Part shown: one piece after another, positions 6,590-14,406 of the stretch
Position numbering within the stretch: the stretch's first letter is position 1
Layout: the number at the start of each line of letters is the position of its first letter
Assembly (NCBI GenBank): GCA_016213345.1
Contig: JACRAO010000047.1
Coordinates: 1 to 28,232 of the forward strand
Origin: Bdellovibrio sp.
Lineage (GTDB): Bacteria > Bdellovibrionota > UBA1018
Direction of reading: 5' to 3'
DNA: 28,232 bases
Translations under genes and position numbers: made by a program
Notes under the pieces: generated by a model
Database searches by the model: none
What the model was told of the DNA's origin: nothing
Seen by the model: the letters and a program-made list of their open reading frames with translations, nothing else

Positions 6590-7564
6590 ATGAAAAAATT
6601 TGTTCTTTTTTTGATCTTACTTATAACTCAAATTTCTTTTGCCGGAATTAAATTAGGGATCGTCTTAGATAAAGGGGGCAAAGATGATAAATCCTTTAAT
6701 GCCTCAGCATTTAAAGGCGCAATGCTCGCTAAAGATCGATTGCGGTTTGAGGTCAAGGATGTAGAGGCAAAAGATGATAATTCTTATGAAGAGCTGTTAA
6801 AGTGGTTTGCTTCTAAAAACTACGATTTGATTATTGGAGTAGGCATAGCACAATCGCAAGCTATAAAAAAAGTTGCAGCACAGTTTCCAAAATCTAAATT
6901 TGCTATTGTAGATGCAGAAGTAAAAGCTCCTAATGTGCGCTCTCTACTTTTTAACGAACATGAGGGCGCTTATTTGGTTGGAGCCATAGCTGGTTTAACT
7001 ACAAAAACAGGTAAAATTGGCTTTGTAGGTGGTATGGATATACCTCTTATTAGACGATTTCAGATGGGATATGAGGCTGGTGCAAAAAAAGTGAATCCTA
7101 AAATTCAAGTGCTCACAAGTTATGTTGGCAATGTAAGCGATGCATGGAATAACCCCCCAAAAGCAAAAGAACTAGCGCTTGTACAATATGGTAAAGGGGT
7201 AGATATTATTTTTACAGCCGCTGGAGCATCTGGTCTTGGTGTTTTTGATGCAGCCGAAGAGAAAACTAAATTTGCTATCGGTGTTGATTCAAACCAAAAT
7301 GGGATTAAACCTGGCCGTATACTGACCAGTATGCTCAAAAGAGTAGATACTGCTATTTTTTTAACTTGTAGTGATCTGGCAGGTGGCGTGTTTACACCTG
7401 GGATTACTTATTATGGGTTAACTACTGGTGCTATTGAGTATTCAAGAGACGAAAATAATGCAAAAATTTTAGCTCCAGCAGTCATTAAGCAAGTTGACAA
7501 AATAAAAGATGATATTTTGCATAAAAAAATTACAGTTCCTGATTATTATAAAAAAAATAAATAA
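6590..7564 (+). CDS. BMP/PnrA-family periplasmic nucleoside-binding protein
   Basis: The product has 324 residues with a signal peptide (MKKFVLFLILLITQISFA, cleavage likely before G19). It lacks the lipobox cysteine of the Gram-positive and spirochaete members, so it should be a free periplasmic protein. Family motifs are present: the KDDKSFN segment near residue 32 that contacts the base, GGMDIPLIRRFQMGYEAGAK near 143-162, and GVDSNQNG near 225. The family binds purine nucleosides for ATP-driven import by the products of the next three genes. A GGGGAG Shine-Dalgarno lies 6 nt before the ATG. In a predator this importer would recover nucleosides from degraded prey DNA and RNA; that biological role is inference. 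Confidence 0.92.
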   Translation: MKKFVLFLILLITQISFAGIKLGIVLDKGGKDDKSFNASAFKGAMLAKDRLRFEVKDVEAKDDNSYEELLKWFASKNYDLIIGVGIAQSQAIKKVAAQFPKSKFAIVDAEVKAPNVRSLLFNEHEGAYLVGAIAGLTTKTGKIGFVGGMDIPLIRRFQMGYEAGAKKVNPKIQVLTSYVGNVSDAWNNPPKAKELALVQYGKGVDIIFTAAGASGLGVFDAAEEKTKFAIGVDSNQNGIKPGRILTSMLKRVDTAIFLTCSDLAGGVFTPGITYYGLTTGAIEYSRDENNAKILAPAVIKQVDKIKDDILHKKITVPDYYKKNK

Positions 7565-7607
7565 TTTTTTTCAATAAAACAATTCAAATGTGAAGGCCAA
7601 GGTGTAA

Positions 7608-9203
7608 ATGGATGAACAAACTCTTGCAGTTGAGTTTCGAAACATTACGAAAACTTTTGATAATGTAGTAGCTAACTCAAAAGTAAACTTTAAAGTTCAA
7701 AAGGGAACTATTCACGGTATTATAGGCGAAAACGGAGCTGGAAAATCTACAGCTATGAATATTCTTTTCGGCATGTATTCACCAGATGCTGGTGCCAGTA
7801 GTGATGCTGGAGAGATAAAAATTTATAATACCCCAGTGAAATGGAATTCCCCATTTGATGCTATTGCACATGGGGTTGGTATGGTCCATCAACACTTTAT
7901 GTTGGCCAACACCGAAAACGCCGTAGACAATATTATTCTTGGCGCAGAACCAGTTTTTTATGCATTAAGAAAGCTACCAAGTTTTTTTAGACTTATACAA
8001 ACTAAAAAGGCTGTCCAAAAGTTAAAAACGCTAGCTAAAGTATTTGACTTTGAAATTGATTGGGAAACTGCGATCGAAGATCTTCCGGTAGGAGTGCAAC
8101 AACGAATTGAAATTTTAAAGCTTCTGTATAGAAATGCGGAAATTTTAATTTTAGACGAACCAACGGCAGTGCTAAATCCTGTAGAAACCGAAGCACTTTT
8201 TATTAATTTAAAAAAACTCAAAGAACAGGGAAAAACAGTACTAATTATTACCCACAAGCTCAATGAAATTATAGCCTGTACAGACGAAGTTACAGTTTTT
8301 AGACACGGAAAGGTAGTATGTAGTCTTAAAACAAAAGACACAAGTACCGAAGCACTTGCTGAATTAATGGTAGGGCGAAAAATTTTATTGCAAGTGAGCG
8401 TTCCTCCACAAAAAGAGTTTTCAAAAACCCCAGTGTTAGAAATTAATAATTTAGTGCTATATTCACAAAAAAAAGCAAAGAAGAAATTAGATCACATTGG
8501 TTTTTCAGTGTTAAAAGGTGAAATTGTTGGCATAGCGGGAGTAGAAGGTCATGGACAATCTGAGCTAGCACAGATTTTATTGAGTCCTAATGCTAAAGAA
8601 TTTGCAATTAAAGGTAATATTAATATATTTGGCAAAAATATTCTTTCCTTAAAAACAAATCAAATTAGAGAACTAGGAGTTAGCTTTATACCGGAAAACA
8701 GACAGGCTCAAGCGTTGCTCTTAGACTCAGCATTGCAAGAAAATTTTTTACTAGGCAACCATGATAAAGGAGAATTACAGTTTTATAACTTTCTTTCATT
8801 TAATAAAATTAAAGAAAAACTGCTTAAAATTGTACGCGATTATGATATTCGTCCTGGAAATCCAAATAGTTTAGCAAGACAGCTTTCAGGTGGAAATCAA
8901 CAAAAACTTGTTATCGCAAGAGAATGTTATAGTCAGCCCAAGCTCTTGATCGCAAGCCAGCCTACACGGGGTGTTGATATTGGTGCTATTCAGTTTATTC
9001 ATAAAAAAATTATTCAAGTACGAGATGACGGAGCAGGTGTCTTATTGATTTCTTCAGAGCTTGAAGAGATTCTTGCTTTGAGTGATCGAATACTAGTAAT
9101 CTATGCTGGAAAGATTGTAGCAGAATTTAATAGAGGAGATCCTAAACTTTCGCGCATTGGGTATTATATGTGCGGAGCAAGCGAAAGAGAAAATGTTCAT
9201 TAA
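7608..9203 (+). CDS. Nucleoside ABC importer ATPase, two fused ATP-binding domains
   Basis: The 531-residue product has two tandem ABC domains, as in the RbsA/YufO/NupO type. In the first, Walker A is GENGAGKST (40-48), a Q-loop HQHFML follows, the signature is the variant LPVGVQQR, and Walker B is ILILDEPTAVLNP. In the second, Walker A is degenerate (GVEGHGQSE), the signature LSGGNQQK is canonical, and the Walker B position reads LLIASQPTRGVDIGA, where D-E is replaced by S-Q. That replacement and the QPTRG-D-x-GA motif are typical of nucleoside importers of this family, so only the first site should hydrolyse ATP efficiently. It lies 43 bp after the binding-protein gene and its end overlaps the first permease by 11 bp. 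Confidence 0.93.
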   Translation: MDEQTLAVEFRNITKTFDNVVANSKVNFKVQKGTIHGIIGENGAGKSTAMNILFGMYSPDAGASSDAGEIKIYNTPVKWNSPFDAIAHGVGMVHQHFMLANTENAVDNIILGAEPVFYALRKLPSFFRLIQTKKAVQKLKTLAKVFDFEIDWETAIEDLPVGVQQRIEILKLLYRNAEILILDEPTAVLNPVETEALFINLKKLKEQGKTVLIITHKLNEIIACTDEVTVFRHGKVVCSLKTKDTSTEALAELMVGRKILLQVSVPPQKEFSKTPVLEINNLVLYSQKKAKKKLDHIGFSVLKGEIVGIAGVEGHGQSELAQILLSPNAKEFAIKGNINIFGKNILSLKTNQIRELGVSFIPENRQAQALLLDSALQENFLLGNHDKGELQFYNFLSFNKIKEKLLKIVRDYDIRPGNPNSLARQLSGGNQQKLVIARECYSQPKLLIASQPTRGVDIGAIQFIHKKIIQVRDDGAGVLLISSELEEILALSDRILVIYAGKIVAEFNRGDPKLSRIGYYMCGASERENVH

Positions 9204-10230
9204 AAAAATACTCATAATAATACAGCCGGTATTGGCTATTTGTATGGGCTTGTTTATAGGACTAATGATTGCTTATGGCTTGGGAGAAAACCCCTGGTCT
9301 GTTCTAAAAATATTAGTCAATGGCGCTTTTGGTTCAACGCATGATTTAGCGAGTACCTTGTTTTACACAACACCGCTTATTTTTACTGGTCTTTCTGTCA
9401 CAATTGCTTTTCAGTGCGGGCTGTTCAATATAGGAGCCGAAGGGCAACTGCTCTCAGGTGCATTTGCGGCAACTACTGTGGGGATTTTATTTGCAAATTT
9501 GGGTTCGCCATTAGCCCCATTTATCGCGATTTGTGCCTCCTTTATTGGAGGAGCTTTATGGGGTTTTTTTGCGGGCTATTTGAAAGCTAAACGCGGAAGT
9601 CATGAAGTTATTAATACAATAATGCTCAATTTTATTGCGGTCGGTATTACGAGCTGGCTAACCCTTTATGTTTTTCCAAACAGAGGAACACAAAATCCAG
9701 AAACACAGGAAATAGCGGCACAGTTTCGTGTTCCATCTTTATTTTTAACAGAGCATGCGACAGTTAATTTTTCATTTTTTTTGGCACTCTTAGTAGCTGT
9801 TTTGACTTGGTTTTTTCTTTGGAAAACTGTTTTAGGTTATAAGCTCAGAGCCACGGGGCAAAATATTACAGCAGCTAGACTTTCTGGAATTTCGGTTAAT
9901 CAGATGCAAATTCTTGCAATGGTACTGGCAGGCGGAGTAGCAGGATTAGTCGGTGTTGCCGAAATTTTAGGACAAGCTGGTAAATTCAGAATTGGCTTTT
10001 CTCCTGAATATGGATTTATGGGGATTGCAGTTTCTCTTTTGGGGCGCAATAAACCATTAGGTGTAGTTTTGTCAGCGCTACTTTTCGGTGCGCTTCATAA
10101 GGGAACTATGAATTTGGATTTAGAAACAGAAAATATTACTAGAGATTTGTCTCTGGTATTTGAGGCTCTCATTATTTTGTCGGTCACAGCTGAGGGACTT
10201 TGGAGTTATATACTGGAGAGGCGTAAATGA
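9193..10230 (+). CDS. Nucleoside ABC importer permease 1 (BPD_transp_2 family)
   Basis: This is a 345-residue inner-membrane protein with about eight to ten hydrophobic segments. It contains the family landmark FQCGLFNIGAEGQLL, the cytoplasmic coupling region RATGQNITAARLSGISVNQ, and LAGGVAGLVGVAEILGQ. A TTG further upstream at 9157 would add 12 residues, but ATG 9193 is preferred because a hydrophobic segment follows at once and purine-rich AAAGAGAAA precedes it. It overlaps the ATPase gene by 11 bp, indicating translational coupling. It should pair with the product of the 10307 gene in a heterodimeric channel, as in YufP/YufQ-type systems. It ends in AAATGA, where an ATG opens a short frame. 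Confidence 0.9.
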   Translation: MFIKKILIIIQPVLAICMGLFIGLMIAYGLGENPWSVLKILVNGAFGSTHDLASTLFYTTPLIFTGLSVTIAFQCGLFNIGAEGQLLSGAFAATTVGILFANLGSPLAPFIAICASFIGGALWGFFAGYLKAKRGSHEVINTIMLNFIAVGITSWLTLYVFPNRGTQNPETQEIAAQFRVPSLFLTEHATVNFSFFLALLVAVLTWFFLWKTVLGYKLRATGQNITAARLSGISVNQMQILAMVLAGGVAGLVGVAEILGQAGKFRIGFSPEYGFMGIAVSLLGRNKPLGVVLSALLFGALHKGTMNLDLETENITRDLSLVFEALIILSVTAEGLWSYILERRK

Positions 10231-10310
10231 CAATTCAGATAATACAATACTGCCGAGCTGGAAGCGAGGCTTCTTATAATTGCAAGCGCAGCCTTGGAGG
10301 GCGAGCATGA
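10227..10310 (+). CDS. Possible 27-residue ORF linking the two permease genes
   Basis: An ATG at 10227 overlaps the stop of permease 1 (ATGA) and its own TGA at 10308-10310 overlaps the ATG of permease 2 (ATGA). A GGAGAGG Shine-Dalgarno (10215-10221) lies about 5-8 nt before it. The peptide starts MTIQIIQYCRAG and is basic overall. A GAAGC/GCTTC hairpin (10261-10273) lies inside. The first codons resemble the MTIE start of permease 2 but in a different frame. It could be a leader peptide coupling translation, or chance. No homologue is known to me. Confidence 0.3.
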   Translation: MTIQIIQYCRAGSEASYNCKRSLGGRA

Positions 10311-11203
10311 CAATTGAAGAGATAGAAACTTATTGTTTACAACTATTTAATTCTACACTGAGAATCTCAATCCCCTTATTATTTGCCGCCTTAGGTGGCT
10401 TTTTTAGCGAACGATCTGGAGTTATTAATATTGCTTTAGAAGGTCTAATGCTTGTGGGCGCTTTTGCCAGTGCTGCTATTGCTTATTTCACACACTCTCC
10501 ATGGTTGGGCGCTTTGGGAGGAGCATTAATTGCAAGTTTTTTTGCTCTTTTTTATGGAGTTTTTGTTATTTATTTTAGAGCAAATCAAATTGTTGCAGGT
10601 GTTGCATTAAATATGCTTGCCTTTGGGTTGATACCTTTAATAGCAAAAGTTTTGTTTGATGTAACTGGATCCTCTCCTGGGTTATCGATTGAAGACAGAT
10701 TTCAAATCATGCCTGTTGTTTTAATTATTTTGTTGATTGTATTTATTCATTTTTGGTTCCAAAAGTCTAGCTTTGGTCTGTGGGCCAAGTTTGCAGGAGA
10801 GCATCCAATGGCTTTGCATTCCGCAGGAATTTCTGTTTTTCGAGTGAGACTTTTCTCTGTTTGGTTAAGTGGAATTTTGGCCGGCCTAGGGGGTATGAGT
10901 TTGTCTATTTTCCTTTCTTCTGCTTATTCGAGAAATATGACGGCGGGTAGAGGTTTTATGGCCTTAGCAGCGCTTGTTTTTGGTAAATGGAAACCGTTAC
11001 CAACAGTTTTTGCATGTCTTTTATTTGGCTTTGTTGACGCGCTACAAATTCAACTTCAGGGTATTGTGCTGTGGGGTGCGGAACCAGTACCAGTACAGCT
11101 TATTCAAATTTTACCATATGTGATTACCATTTTGGTGTTGAGTGGTTTTGTAGGAAATGCTAGGCCGCCAAGTGCGTTGGGGTTGCCGTTTACTAAGTCA
11201 TGA
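10307..11203 (+). CDS. Nucleoside ABC importer permease 2 (BPD_transp_2 family)
   Basis: This is a 298-residue membrane protein starting at ATG 10307, behind a GGAGG Shine-Dalgarno (10295-10300). An upstream TTG (10280) could extend it by nine residues but has no Shine-Dalgarno. Family landmarks are GGFFSERSGVINIALEGLML near residue 28 (the same N-I-x-x-E-G motif as in permease 1), the helix-pore region ANQIVAGVALNMLAFGLIPL, the coupling segment AGEHPMALHSAGISVFRVRL, and a Gly-rich stretch GILAGLGGMSLSI. It completes the importer with the binding protein, ATPase and permease 1. Its stop overlaps the start of a 32-codon frame (ATGA at 11200). Confidence 0.9.
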   Translation: MTIEEIETYCLQLFNSTLRISIPLLFAALGGFFSERSGVINIALEGLMLVGAFASAAIAYFTHSPWLGALGGALIASFFALFYGVFVIYFRANQIVAGVALNMLAFGLIPLIAKVLFDVTGSSPGLSIEDRFQIMPVVLIILLIVFIHFWFQKSSFGLWAKFAGEHPMALHSAGISVFRVRLFSVWLSGILAGLGGMSLSIFLSSAYSRNMTAGRGFMALAALVFGKWKPLPTVFACLLFGFVDALQIQLQGIVLWGAEPVPVQLIQILPYVITILVLSGFVGNARPPSALGLPFTKS

Positions 11204-11298
11204 TTTATAATGATAGGAATATGAGATTATATACTGATCTTAAAAGTGTCTATGAGATGGCCTTAGATAAAATGAAGAGAGGAGAAGGATTTTTATGA
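11200..11298 (+). CDS. Possible 32-residue ORF between permease 2 and the outer-membrane protein gene
   Basis: ATG 11200 overlaps the permease stop (ATGA) and the TGA at 11296-11298 overlaps the next ATG (ATGA). The peptide is charged and probably helical (MRLYTDLKSVYEMALDKMKR is its central part). No good Shine-Dalgarno precedes it, so it would depend on coupling to the permease. It may be a real small protein or a coupling frame; homologues are unknown to me. Confidence 0.3.
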   Translation: MIYNDRNMRLYTDLKSVYEMALDKMKRGEGFL

Positions 11299-12077
11299 GG
11301 AGTAAATTTTTGAGTGTAGCGTTTATTTGGAGTGTAGTGCTTGTAATGGTGGGCGTTGCAAAGGTGGGACATGGTGGCATGGTCTCTAGTTTTTCACCAG
11401 GCGATCTGGGTAGTGTTTTGGATAGTCAGGTTGAGTCGATGATTAAAACTATAGGCATTGCAGGTGACTATAGACCCTTTATGCCAGCAACCCCATTGGG
11501 TGTTATTATTGGTTTAGATATCGGAGCAGATGTCACTTTTTTCCCCCTACCAAGTGAGTTCAAATCAGCTTTGACTGCAGCAAAAGTGAGTGGTGAAATT
11601 CCAAATACATTTTTTCTCCCTAGACTTAGTATTCATAAGGGGTTACCGTTTGGGATTGATATAGGTTTTGCTTTTTTGCCTTATAGAGCTGATATTGCAA
11701 AGTTAATTGCATTTGATGTAAAATATGCTTTTCTAAAAGGAGGTGTCGCTCTTCCTTCGGTAGCACTTAGAGCAAGCTATAATCAAACCAAGCTAAGTAA
11801 TTTTATAAACGTAAAGACCATTAAAGTAGACGCACTTGTTTCTAAAAAACTTGTCATTATTGATCCCTATGCAGGTTTGGGTGTTCAATTTGCGTCAGGA
11901 CAATTAGATATTACAACCGGTCTTCCGGTAAGCGTTTCTGCAAGCAAATCTAAAACCGCATTACATGTTTTTGCAGGATTTCCATTAAAGATGCTTTTCT
12001 TTACCGTTACTGGAGAGTTTGATTATTCATTCCTAGGGATGTCTATTTTTGGATTAAAGGCAAGTTTTTCAATTTAA
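11295..12077 (+). CDS. Outer-membrane beta-barrel-like protein (DUF6588-like)
   Basis: The product has 260 residues, with a signal-peptide-like N-terminus (hydrophobic residues 5-22) and then a mature domain of alternating aromatic and hydrophobic strands (IIGLDIGADVTFFPLP, GIDIGFAFLPYRADI, VIIDPYAGLGVQFASG, FFTVTGEFDYSFLG) ending in FGLKASFSI. The final residues do not give the classic terminal aromatic. The strand pattern suggests an eight- to twelve-stranded barrel, and the family resemblance to DUF6588 proteins is by overall pattern only. A strong GAGAGGAGAAGG Shine-Dalgarno precedes the ATG. It follows the importer genes without an obvious terminator, so it may be cotranscribed and act as an outer-membrane pore; this is inference. 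Confidence 0.6.
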   Translation: MRSKFLSVAFIWSVVLVMVGVAKVGHGGMVSSFSPGDLGSVLDSQVESMIKTIGIAGDYRPFMPATPLGVIIGLDIGADVTFFPLPSEFKSALTAAKVSGEIPNTFFLPRLSIHKGLPFGIDIGFAFLPYRADIAKLIAFDVKYAFLKGGVALPSVALRASYNQTKLSNFINVKTIKVDALVSKKLVIIDPYAGLGVQFASGQLDITTGLPVSVSASKSKTALHVFAGFPLKMLFFTVTGEFDYSFLGMSIFGLKASFSI

Positions 12078-12088
12078 GCAGTACATAA

Positions 12089-12907
12089 GTGAAGTTTAAA
12101 TGGCTTGTAGCTTTTTTTTGTTTTCTATTTGTGGGTTGTAATGACTTAACATTTAATGCGCAGCAACTCAAAAATAAAGTGTTACATTTTTTTAAAAAAC
12201 AAGAAAGCTATGATGGCACTCAAGGCGAAAGATATGCAAAAGAGTTTTTAGGAAAAGCCAGTTTACTTAAGGAGATATATTTTGTAATTTATCAAAAAGA
12301 GTTAAAAAATGTTCAAGAATTTTTAGATTATCAAAATATCCTTATGCAAGGAGCTTCGCTCGAAGGTGTTTATAACGGGCTTACCCATTCTTCCCGTTTC
12401 CGTAAGCTCGAAGTAGAACATAAAACCACAAAAGCGATTGTAGTTAAAATTTTTGCAGATGAATTATGGAATTTAGAAAATGAACTATCAGTGAAAACAG
12501 TTTTCAATAAAACGCATGCTCTGCCACTTGCCCGCCCTATTGATCCGGCGCTTTTTAGTGGTACAGAAAATGAGTTGCAATTTGAAGAAAAAACATCGCC
12601 TCAAACTAAAACGGAGTATTTTAAATTATTTTTTAATGCCTCTATTTTTACCCTCAAGAGAGTCATAGGCGATGAGGCTCTAAAAGTGATAGCATCAAAA
12701 GAAAATTCAAAAGAAAATTTAGCAGCATGGTATGGGCGGTGGACAATAAAGCTAACACAATATAAAGTAAGTTTTGGTTGTGAACTTAGAGATACTGGTA
12801 GCGAGTTATTTCACCGCAAATGGGCACAAAATGTGTCTGTTGATATTTTACGATGGGAAGTTTTGAATCGTCTTCATCGTTTGTTAAATGAAAAGAATCG
12901 AGATTAA
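12089..12907 (+). CDS. Lipoprotein of unknown function
   Basis: The 272-residue protein starts with GTG 12089 and has a short signal peptide ending in the lipobox FVGC, with acylated Cys17. The mature part is rich in Lys, Glu and aromatic residues. It has no repeats and no domain I recognise. The start lies 11 bp after the preceding outer-membrane gene, and the stop is 5 bp before the BKACE gene, so all are probably one transcript. It has one cysteine beyond the lipobox in the mature protein (near residue 230) and no obvious active-site motif. Function unknown; the export signal is the only firm statement. Confidence 0.65.
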   Translation: MKFKWLVAFFCFLFVGCNDLTFNAQQLKNKVLHFFKKQESYDGTQGERYAKEFLGKASLLKEIYFVIYQKELKNVQEFLDYQNILMQGASLEGVYNGLTHSSRFRKLEVEHKTTKAIVVKIFADELWNLENELSVKTVFNKTHALPLARPIDPALFSGTENELQFEEKTSPQTKTEYFKLFFNASIFTLKRVIGDEALKVIASKENSKENLAAWYGRWTIKLTQYKVSFGCELRDTGSELFHRKWAQNVSVDILRWEVLNRLHRLLNEKNRD

Positions 12908-12912
12908 TTTAT

Positions 12913-13728
12913 ATGAATCCACTCATTATTACTTGTGCAATTACTGGTGCTGAAACTACAAAAAAAGATCAATCTCCCGTGCCAATTACGCCAAAGGAGC
13001 AGGCCCTTGCGGCAAAAGCAGCTGTTATGGCAGGTGCTTCGATTATTCACTTGCATGTTAGAGAGAACGATGGAACTCCAAGTCAGCAAGTAGAGCGTTT
13101 TGCAGAAGCTATTGGTGCAATTAAAAAAGAAGTTAATGATGTGATTATCCAAATCTCTACTGGCGGTGCACTTGGAGAAAATATCGAAAATCGTGCAAGG
13201 CCTTTACAGTTAAAGCCTGAAATGGCGTCTTTAAATTTAGGTACCATGAATTTCGGAGATAATATTTTTTACAATCATCCAAAAGATATCGAAATATTAG
13301 CAAAAAAAATATATGAAAACGAAATTTTGCCCGAGCTTGAAGTTTATGAGGCAGGTATGTTAGAGAGTGCATTTCGTTTATGTAAAAAAGGTATTTTAAA
13401 AGACCCAATGCATTTTCAGTTTGTTTTGGGAGTACCTGGCGGAATGTCAGGTGATGTGAGAAATCTTTTACATTTAGTATCGCTTTTACCTCCAAATGTG
13501 GGTTGGGCTGTGGCTGGAATTGGCCGTTATGAGTTACCTCTTGCGATACATGCAATTTTATTGGGAGGGCATGTAAGAGTAGGATTTGAAGATAATATTT
13601 ATTATTCTAAGGGTATGCTGGCTGAATCTAATGCACAACTTGTAGAAAGAGTTGTAAGAATTGCTAAAGAGACTGGTAGAGAGGTGGCAACTCCACAGCT
13701 AGCTAGAAAATTATTGGGAATTAGTTAA
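12913..13728 (+). CDS. BKACE-family enzyme (3-keto-5-aminohexanoate cleavage enzyme-like, DUF849)
   Basis: The 271-residue TIM-barrel enzyme is of the beta-keto acid cleavage family, which condenses a beta-keto acid with acetyl-CoA and releases acetoacetate and an acyl-CoA. The metal site is visible: His46 and His48 in IIHLHVR, and Glu226 in VRVGFEDN. Glu14 in ITGAETTK is the equivalent of the conserved catalytic-pocket residue of the characterised Kce. FVLGVPGGMSG and NLGTMNFG are further family motifs. No other lysine-fermentation gene (for example lysine aminomutase or Kdd) is nearby, so the natural substrate may differ from 3-keto-5-aminohexanoate. It starts five bases after the lipoprotein stop and precedes the pseudouridine synthase by 7 bp; neither partner explains the substrate. 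Confidence 0.9.
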   Translation: MNPLIITCAITGAETTKKDQSPVPITPKEQALAAKAAVMAGASIIHLHVRENDGTPSQQVERFAEAIGAIKKEVNDVIIQISTGGALGENIENRARPLQLKPEMASLNLGTMNFGDNIFYNHPKDIEILAKKIYENEILPELEVYEAGMLESAFRLCKKGILKDPMHFQFVLGVPGGMSGDVRNLLHLVSLLPPNVGWAVAGIGRYELPLAIHAILLGGHVRVGFEDNIYYSKGMLAESNAQLVERVVRIAKETGREVATPQLARKLLGIS

Positions 13729-13735
13729 ACAAATT

Positions 13736-14401
13736 GTGCAAATTTTATATGAAGATTCAGATTTAATTGCAGTCAATAAACCGCCGGGTATACCAACGCA
13801 TACGACTTTAGACGAGAGTCGAGAGAATTTATTTGCGCAAGTAAAAAAAATTTTATCACAAAGAGAGCAAAAAGAAGTTTATGTGGGCTTGCATCACAGA
13901 TTGGATAAAGATACCTCAGGTGTGATTTTACTGACAAAAACCAAAGCCGCAAATTTTTGGGTTTCTCAGTTGTTTGCTAAGCATCAAATTAAAAAAAAAT
14001 ATGTAGCCATTGTTTCATATAAAGAGGCATTTTTGAAAAAAAAATGGAGTATAGTAAATTATTTAAAAGACACCAGAACTAAAGCACGTATAAGAAAAAT
14101 GATAGTTGTTAAGCGCGGTGGGGTTTATGCCGAAACTGAATTTGTCTTACTGAAAAAATATTCAGCTGTTTTATTAATCGAAGCTTTTCCGAAAACCGGT
14201 AGAATGCATCAGATAAGAGTTCATTTGGCTGGTTGTGGATTGCCGATATTAGGAGATTCGCTTTATGACAAAAAAACAGAAGGTGTTCCGCGGTGCATGT
14301 TGCACGCTCAAAGCTTAGGTTTTTTTCATCCATTGTTAAACAAAGAAATTACTATTGTAGCTCCTGAGCCAGAAGATTTCAAAAAAGTCCTAAGGTCGTA
14401 A
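13736..14401 (+). CDS. RluA-family RNA pseudouridine synthase
   Basis: The 221-residue protein begins at GTG 13736, seven bases after the BKACE stop. It has the catalytic motif HRLDKDTSG (residues 54-62), in which the Asp attacks the uridine ring, an N-terminal V-N-K-P-P-G motif, and the C-terminal GRMHQIRVHLAG motif with the conserved Arg. There is no S4 domain, which resembles RluA, TruC and short RluC/D members. RNA target (rRNA or tRNA) cannot be read from sequence. The 3-prime end overlaps the converging lipoprotein gene by 12 bp, and the last bases form part of that gene's terminator. Confidence 0.9.
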   Translation: MQILYEDSDLIAVNKPPGIPTHTTLDESRENLFAQVKKILSQREQKEVYVGLHHRLDKDTSGVILLTKTKAANFWVSQLFAKHQIKKKYVAIVSYKEAFLKKKWSIVNYLKDTRTKARIRKMIVVKRGGVYAETEFVLLKKYSAVLLIEAFPKTGRMHQIRVHLAGCGLPILGDSLYDKKTEGVPRCMLHAQSLGFFHPLLNKEITIVAPEPEDFKKVLRS

Positions 14402-14406
14402 AGGAC
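14381..14406 (-). terminator. Intrinsic terminator of the Tyr/Asn-rich lipoprotein gene
   Basis: Read on the minus strand, GTCCT and AGGAC (complements of 14402-14406 and 14387-14391) form a 5-bp stem with a 10-nt loop, followed by six Ts (complement of 14381-14386). It lies within the end of the pseudouridine synthase gene. The stem is short, so termination may be incomplete. Confidence 0.5.

Noticed and set aside
7958..8341. 127-codon minus-strand frame
   Set aside because: It is antisense to the first ATP-binding domain, which has all its motifs in frame.
9157..9192. TTG start for permease 1
   Set aside because: It adds 12 residues deep within the ATPase gene and has no Shine-Dalgarno; ATG 9193 fits better.
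13157..13555. 132-codon minus-strand frame
   Set aside because: It is antisense to the BKACE gene, whose metal ligands are clear.
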